DNA from: Argentina anserina
Taxonomy: Eukaryota; Streptophyta; Magnoliopsida; Rosales; Rosaceae
Direction: 5' to 3'
Length of the DNA: 64,000 bases
Assembly: GCF_933775445.1 (NCBI RefSeq)
Contig: NC_065877.1
Location: forward strand, 11,036,001-11,100,000
Position 1 is the first letter of the stretch, and each line of letters begins with the position of its first letter. Positions 58,913 through 64,000 of the stretch are shown here, piece by piece. A program made the position numbers and the translations under genes. A model generated the notes under the pieces. It saw only the letters and a list, made by a program, of their open reading frames with translations. It did not search any database and had not been told where the DNA came from.

Positions 58913-61842
58913 TTAATTCCCAGAACAATATCCCTGCCAACAACTACAATTATCTGTTCTATCATTGTACAAACCTGAGTTTGTAATAGGAAATAGTAAC
59001 CACAGGAACCCCAGCACTCCAGCTATAAATGCCACACTTATTATCCCTGAGACAATAACATAAACAGAGTTAGCTTCACCAACAGCTGTGAGGAGGGATA
59101 AGCATTAGAGGCCTTTATTTGACACATCATAGCTTTCCTTAATGAGAATGTTTAGGGTGAACATGAGGAGGAAAAATTTCGTAAATCTGCTTAAGCAGCT
59201 CCTGGAACAGGATTGCTTGTCATTTAAACTGTTCAATGTTTGATTCCTATATAATTAGCATTTGTCTTTCCTGTCACCATGACAATTGGTTTTCCATGTT
59301 GGCAACCAAGATTAACAGTCAAGCCAAGTTCCAGGATATGTATCCAAGATGGTAAAAATGGACAGTATGACTACGGGTCTAGACTTTTTGATAACTATCT
59401 GGTTTGCATAAGATATATGAAGAATAAAAAAATCACACTAGGTAGTGCCTCTCAATCCATCTATGGTTTTTCAGGTAAGTATTGTTTCCTGGAAATGTAG
59501 TTTAAGCACTTCATCCTCATACCTTTCCCAGGTGAAACTAGCACTGGCAATCCCATGATATTGCAAAACATGTGAGCAACAACGGGAGCAAGAAAATGTC
59601 CTGCAAGGAATAAATATGACACATATAAACTACCAAAAAAATGCCAGGAAAAAGAGAAAATGAATATGCTTGCTATTGCATACCTCTTAATGTACTATTA
59701 ATAATCCATATAAAATGAAAGGCTATATTATGGGCAAGTGGACAACAGACATGATAACAATATTAGAGACATGTCAACAATTCTTACCAGTTCGAATGAA
59801 GAGAAAAGATGCATATGAGCCGAAGACCACAGTATATCCAAGCTGAAGACCTGAGAAAGACTCGTTTCATCATCCATTGAGTTAATGTTTATTGTAGAAG
59901 TAAAAGGAAGCTACCCAGTAACCATTTCTTCATGAAGATTTCTGTGTTTCCATAAATGTGGATGAAAAGTAGAGCATACCTATAATCATGAAGGCTCTGG
60001 TCCAGTTATTCTGTTGCTTGTTATAGACATCCATTAGATGGTTCAAATGAGCTGCAAAGAGTAATTAAGCACAATCAGACTAGTTTTTCTGCAGGTTACT
60101 GACAAATGCAACATAAATAAACTTGTATTGTTTCAAATAGAAATGTCATGATGAGTACTTAAGCACTACAAAGGGAAAAATCTAAGAGATTAAGCTGCAC
60201 AAATGCAAGTCTGGTATTCAGAGAAAGCAATAGCAAGCAGAAGACAGACCAGAAATTATTAGTATACCCTAGCTACATACTAGTATTTAACAAGTATCAA
60301 TTCTGATTATACTCTATTCTAACAGACAAGCATGAAGTTCACAACCATAAGCTTAGGAAGAATGGGAGATAGCACTTCAACAACATCCAAAACTAAAAAG
60401 GGATGCCTCACTGATGTTATCTGCAGCCACAGACATATAACAAGTAAAAAGACAAATAAAAAAAAGAGTTTCTCAAAGATCCCTAAAGAATAGTGAAGGA
60501 GCTTTTATAGTTGCCTAACCCCCTATTTCTGTATGAGAGCATGCTGTCATTGTTAATTTTAAGAAATAAAAAAATAAAAAATAAAACCTTTTACATGAAT
60601 TGATGATAAACATAAATGGCATATGTTATTACGTTAACTTACCCAAACTGAAGAATATAGGGCATAAAAATATGATTGTGTTTATCTGGAATCCTGCGCA
60701 CAGAAGCAATGGTATCATGCATGCTCTAAACACCAACTCTTCGGTAACTGGAGCCTGTTCACAGTAAAATTGGAGTTAATTCCAGGTGGTAGACCTTATG
60801 GCTCATCTACTGAATCCAAAGTATTAATATGACCGTATATCTCCATGCATATTGCAAAGCCAAAAGTATAATTGTTTACATAATAGAAGCAAACAAAAAC
60901 AGTATGAAAGCTTAGGAGGCCACTCACCACAACATAATTACGCCAATGCTTAACACTGCAAGCAATTGAACGCAAAGAGGAAACAGCCTCCATTGAGATG
61001 CTTTTGAAAAAGTCAAACGAAAAGCCTCCACTACAATTCACATCTTCCCTCAACGAATTCATCAACAACAGAGACATGAATGTCAAGGATCCGGCATACA
61101 TTAGAGCAGTCAATGCTAGAGGAAAAACAACGGCTTGCCACTGTTTCACACACAAAACTACAACTCAGAACGCAAATATTTAGCAAGCATTCACCAGTTT
61201 TCCAATCTGTATACCAAACCAACACGAACCACAGCTTACTTTGAAGGCACATTTACACAAAATTGACCTAAACGAATCCACAAAATTTAACCTCAGCAAG
61301 TGAATACTCACAATGTGATCAATCCGGATGCCGTATACACCTAACAAATGCCACACTTGGCCGCTTTTAATCTGTTGTTCATGAATGTGAACAAAGTGAG
61401 CTGTAGTAGTCAACTAGTCACCACTACTTACAAACTCGCAAAGCATCAATCGATTATACTATAGCAATGGAACAATCTCATCCAATCTAAATCAGAAACC
61501 TAATCAATAAACACATACTTAACTAAACAAGTTAAATCCAATTACACAGTAGCTTAGTCACAGGTCCAATTTAAGATCCGTACTTTGATAGTCAAAAATG
61601 GAATAATAGAGTCAGAACTGGCGGAAAACACTTACGGGGAGGAGCAGAGAAGAAACAACGACGGAGACGACGGAGGAGACTCCGGCGCATACGAACCGTC
61701 GGATCAAAAAGTTAGTGTGGGAAGAAGGAGGAGGAAGTCGAAGAATCAAAGTCGGTGCGTAGAGTATCCCGACGTAGAATGAAGCCATGGCGGCGCACGC
61801 CAGCACCGCCCCTGGCTTTGACAGAGCTCCGTCGTCCTCCAT
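58913..61842 (-). CDS. RCE1: CAAX prenyl protease 2 (RCE1/FACE2), complete
   Basis: Eight exons on the minus strand: 61636-61842, 61312-61371, 60928-61140, 60643-60754, 59980-60051, 59788-59850, 59523-59600 and 58913-59046. All have GT-AG borders and a continuous frame, giving 312 aa; Arabidopsis FACE2 is about the same length. It is a multi-pass endoplasmic reticulum membrane protease that removes the last three residues of prenylated CAAX proteins such as ROP GTPases. The CPBP-family catalytic residues are visible: E165-E166 and R170 (EELVFR, exon 4), H199 (FSLAHLNH, exon 4/5 junction), H252 and N256 (AHMFCN, exon 7). The C-terminus (CSCWQGYC) is also family-like. ATG 61842 gives the start MEDDGALSKPG; the frame is open upstream to 61884, but homology favours 61842. 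It is divergent from the YIPF gene. Confidence 0.94.
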
Positions 61843-62154
61843 TTTTAACTCTGCCCTACAGAGAAGAGTCAAGTCTCGTTTCAAATTTACAGCAGACGAC
61901 CTTGTTGATAAATCTCGTTTCAGACCCCTTTTCGTAAATTCAACTCGCTCTTTTAAAAAGTAGTCTCAGACCCAGTTGTGTAATTTCACTCTCACCTGGC
62001 CGATACTCAAGGAGAAACTCTGTTAATTTTTAGCAACAATTTTTATTAAAGGTCGAATATACCCTTGGATATATCGCACTTAAATTTCCCACTTCATTAT
62101 TACTAGGCTCACTCTCACCCCCAAAATCTCCACATTCGATTTTCCGGGATCCAA
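61843..62154. promoter_or_regulatory. shared divergent promoter region of RCE1 and YIPF genes
   Basis: The two start codons face away from each other across 312 bp, which must hold both 5' leaders and core promoters. No TATA box is obvious, as is usual for housekeeping genes. Co-expression is an inference from spacing. Confidence 0.55.
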
Positions 62155-62904
62155 ATGACGAAGGAGTTCGCCGTACCACCGGTGGTGTTCCCCTCCGGCG
62201 GGAACCCCAGCGCCGGATCCAACAACAACATTCAGCAACGCCGCGTCGCCACGGCGCCGTTTCAGCCTCCGCGATCCTCCACCTCCAGCATCCCCTTCAT
62301 GTCCTTCGACATCGGCTCCGCCGCCGCCTCCGGCTCCCTCTTCGGCGGCCCCATCGGCTCGGCTCCCGGAGGCGCGAGCTTCGAGGACGAGGAGCCGCTC
62401 CTCGACGAGCTCGGAATCCATCCGGATCAAATATGGAGGAAAACAAAGTCGATCCTCAACCCCTTCCGGGCCAACCCGGCCGTCCACAAGGACTCGGACC
62501 TTTCCGGCCCGATTCTCCTCTACTTATCCCTCTGCCTGTTTCAACTCCTCGCCGGAAAGATCCAGTTCGGCGTGATTCTCGGCTGGATCGTCGTCTCCTC
62601 CATCTTCCTCTACGTCGTCTTCAACATGCTCGCCGGCCGGAACGGGAACCTTGACCTGCACAGGTGTACCAGCGTGGTTGGATACTGCTTGTTGCCGGTG
62701 GTGATTCTATCGGCGGCGTCGCTCTTCGTGCCGCAAGGCGGGAGTTTTAGGTTTGCGGTGGCCGGAGTGTTTGTGATTTGGGCGACTAGGGTTTGTACGG
62801 CGCTGATGGTTGCTCTTGCTGATGGAGGTGACGAGCACCGCGGGCTCATAGCGTATGCGTGTTTCTTGATTTACACTCTTTTTTCGCTTCTTGTTATATT
62901 TTAG
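62155..62904 (+). CDS. YIP1 family protein (YIPF5-like)
   Basis: An intronless 249-aa protein. Residues 1-80 are a low-complexity, Pro/Gly/Ser-rich cytosolic tail. PLLDELGIHPDQIW (81-94) is the conserved pre-membrane segment. Five hydrophobic segments follow at about 118-138, 139-160, 172-191, 198-221 and 230-249. Both hallmark YIP1 motifs are present: DLSGPI (115-120) and GYCLLP (176-181). The family lives in ER-exit sites and the Golgi, binds Rab GTPases and Yif1-type partners, and supports vesicle transport. The N-terminal third is very GC-rich in third codon positions, unlike the surrounding AT-rich DNA. ATG 62155 is the first in-frame ATG and gives a family-typical length. Confidence 0.92.
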   Translation: MTKEFAVPPVVFPSGGNPSAGSNNNIQQRRVATAPFQPPRSSTSSIPFMSFDIGSAAASGSLFGGPIGSAPGGASFEDEEPLLDELGIHPDQIWRKTKSILNPFRANPAVHKDSDLSGPILLYLSLCLFQLLAGKIQFGVILGWIVVSSIFLYVVFNMLAGRNGNLDLHRCTSVVGYCLLPVVILSAASLFVPQGGSFRFAVAGVFVIWATRVCTALMVALADGGDEHRGLIAYACFLIYTLFSLLVIF

Positions 62905-64000
62905 TTGATGAATTTTGGTGCTTTGTTTATAGTGAAATTGTTGTAGCTGCGAAATTTTTAGATGAATGTGATGCTGGATTGGAAATGTAGGTAATGCTAA
63001 TGTTGCCATTTGTTCCAGTAGATGTATTCACATGATAATTGTTTTACTTTGTTCTATGTATTTACATGCTATTGCTTCTCTTTATATGGATCTCATGTTG
63101 AATCTGGGTTTATGACTGTATGTTGCAATTGTAGAAAGTGGTGGTGATGTTACCATTTTTCTGATGAACATAAGCATTATGTTTAGAGTAATGTGTTCCC
63201 TCAACCTTAGTGGAAATGATGGGAGTGGAATTTTAAGTTTACATGTGCTTTAAGATTTGCTGTTTTCTCTATCCTTTTCTTTTTTTTTAATTTGTTGGGG
63301 TATTGTCTTACTAAAGGAGGATGTTGAATTTCATCTGTTAGAACTGATATATAATTGATAGGCAGTTGTGAAAGATCTGCATTATATTTTTCGTGGTATT
63401 CAAGAAAGTCGTAGGTACTTTCCGCGGTTCTTCAATAATTAGCCAATTCATTTTGCTCTGAGGTCTCTCTAAATATCTCTTGTAATAGCTCAACATTTGT
63501 CCTTAAAACCTTAAACAAAAAAACATTCATAAGATTTTAAAGTAGTTTAACTTCAGAGTGTGATACTTGGAGCCCAGACTGGCATTCCTCTCAAACAGAA
63601 ATTAAGGCTTTTTATAAAACCGAAATCACTACACCCCAAACTCTGAAGTATGTTAATGTCTGCCTGAGCTATAATAGATATCCAGCCTATCATAGCACTC
63701 TTAGAACATTATAATATGAACACTATGATTTTCTATATCTTTAGCGTTTTGCAACTGCCATACTATACAGTCAATAGCATAAACAACATCTTTAACATCC
63801 CATAGCATTTGGCAAATGCTCTTGAACAAATAGTTGAGCTTTTATAAAATACTATTGTAGACATTTATAGCATTTTAGTTACTGTCCTCAATAGAGAAAC
63901 CTTATAATACATTCCCGTCTTTTTTCCTTGCGTATTAATGAAAATGTCCTCAACAGAACATCTAATCTAGAACCTTTTCATTACAGCAGCATCCAAAAGT
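62905..64000. other. 3' flank of the YIPF gene, nothing further recognised
   Basis: A likely 3' UTR is followed by AT-rich sequence. No gene, RNA or clear repeat is seen up to the right edge. Confidence 0.4.

Overview
This is eukaryotic, AT-rich, repeat-rich plant nuclear DNA. Genes have GT-AG introns, the named proteins (plant purple acid phosphatase, LITTLE ZIPPER, glyoxal oxidase, RCE1, YIPF) match dicot families, and half or more of the window is transposon-derived. I infer a eudicot, possibly Rosaceae-like from the MITE mix; the family is a guess.

Layout. (1) 1-600: the 5' end of a purple acid phosphatase gene on the minus strand, running off the left edge. (2) 2.3-4 kb: a hAT-like MITE and a hairpin. 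(3) 3.83-13.99 kb: a tandem Ty1/copia array on the minus strand, LTR-internal-LTR-internal(deleted)-LTR, with both outer LTRs truncated. (4) 14-20 kb: a MITE zone with foldbacks, a 187-bp hAT-type MITE with a perfect target duplication, and three related 0.7-0.9 kb MITEs. (5) 20.3-21.07 kb: the C-terminal half of a glyoxal-oxidase-like gene, cut exactly at a copia LTR. (6) 21.07-30.42 kb: a giant inverted repeat made from two head-to-head, already damaged copies of the same copia family, with 4,237-bp arms and an 870-bp spacer. (7) 31.86-34.59 kb: a complete five-exon purple acid phosphatase gene, paralogous to the one at the left edge and in opposite orientation, with a hAT-like MITE just downstream. 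(8) 38.4-51.0 kb: nested transposons. A hAT-like MITE is split by a 2.5-kb solo-LTR-like element. A degraded hAT transposase is split by a Mutator-like MITE. A second, inverted 3.05-kb relative of the solo-LTR element follows. (9) 54.2-55.5 kb: a LITTLE ZIPPER (ZPR3-like) gene. (10) 58.9-61.8 kb: a complete eight-exon RCE1/FACE2 CAAX-protease gene on the minus strand, divergent from (11) a single-exon YIPF5-like Golgi membrane protein gene at 62.16-62.90 kb; their start codons are 312 bp apart.

The host genes do not form one pathway. The two phosphatases look like a local duplication later pulled apart by retroelements. ZPR3-like proteins restrain HD-ZIP III transcription factors. RCE1 and YIPF5-like proteins both act in the endomembrane system and share a short intergenic promoter region. 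I found no CRISPR array, tRNA or rRNA. The most striking structures are the 9.3-kb copia palindrome, the pair of inverted solo-LTR-like elements with different internal satellites, and the nested insertions that can be dated relative to one another. All coordinates come from reading the sequence by eye; exon joins follow consensus splice sites and family length, not transcripts.
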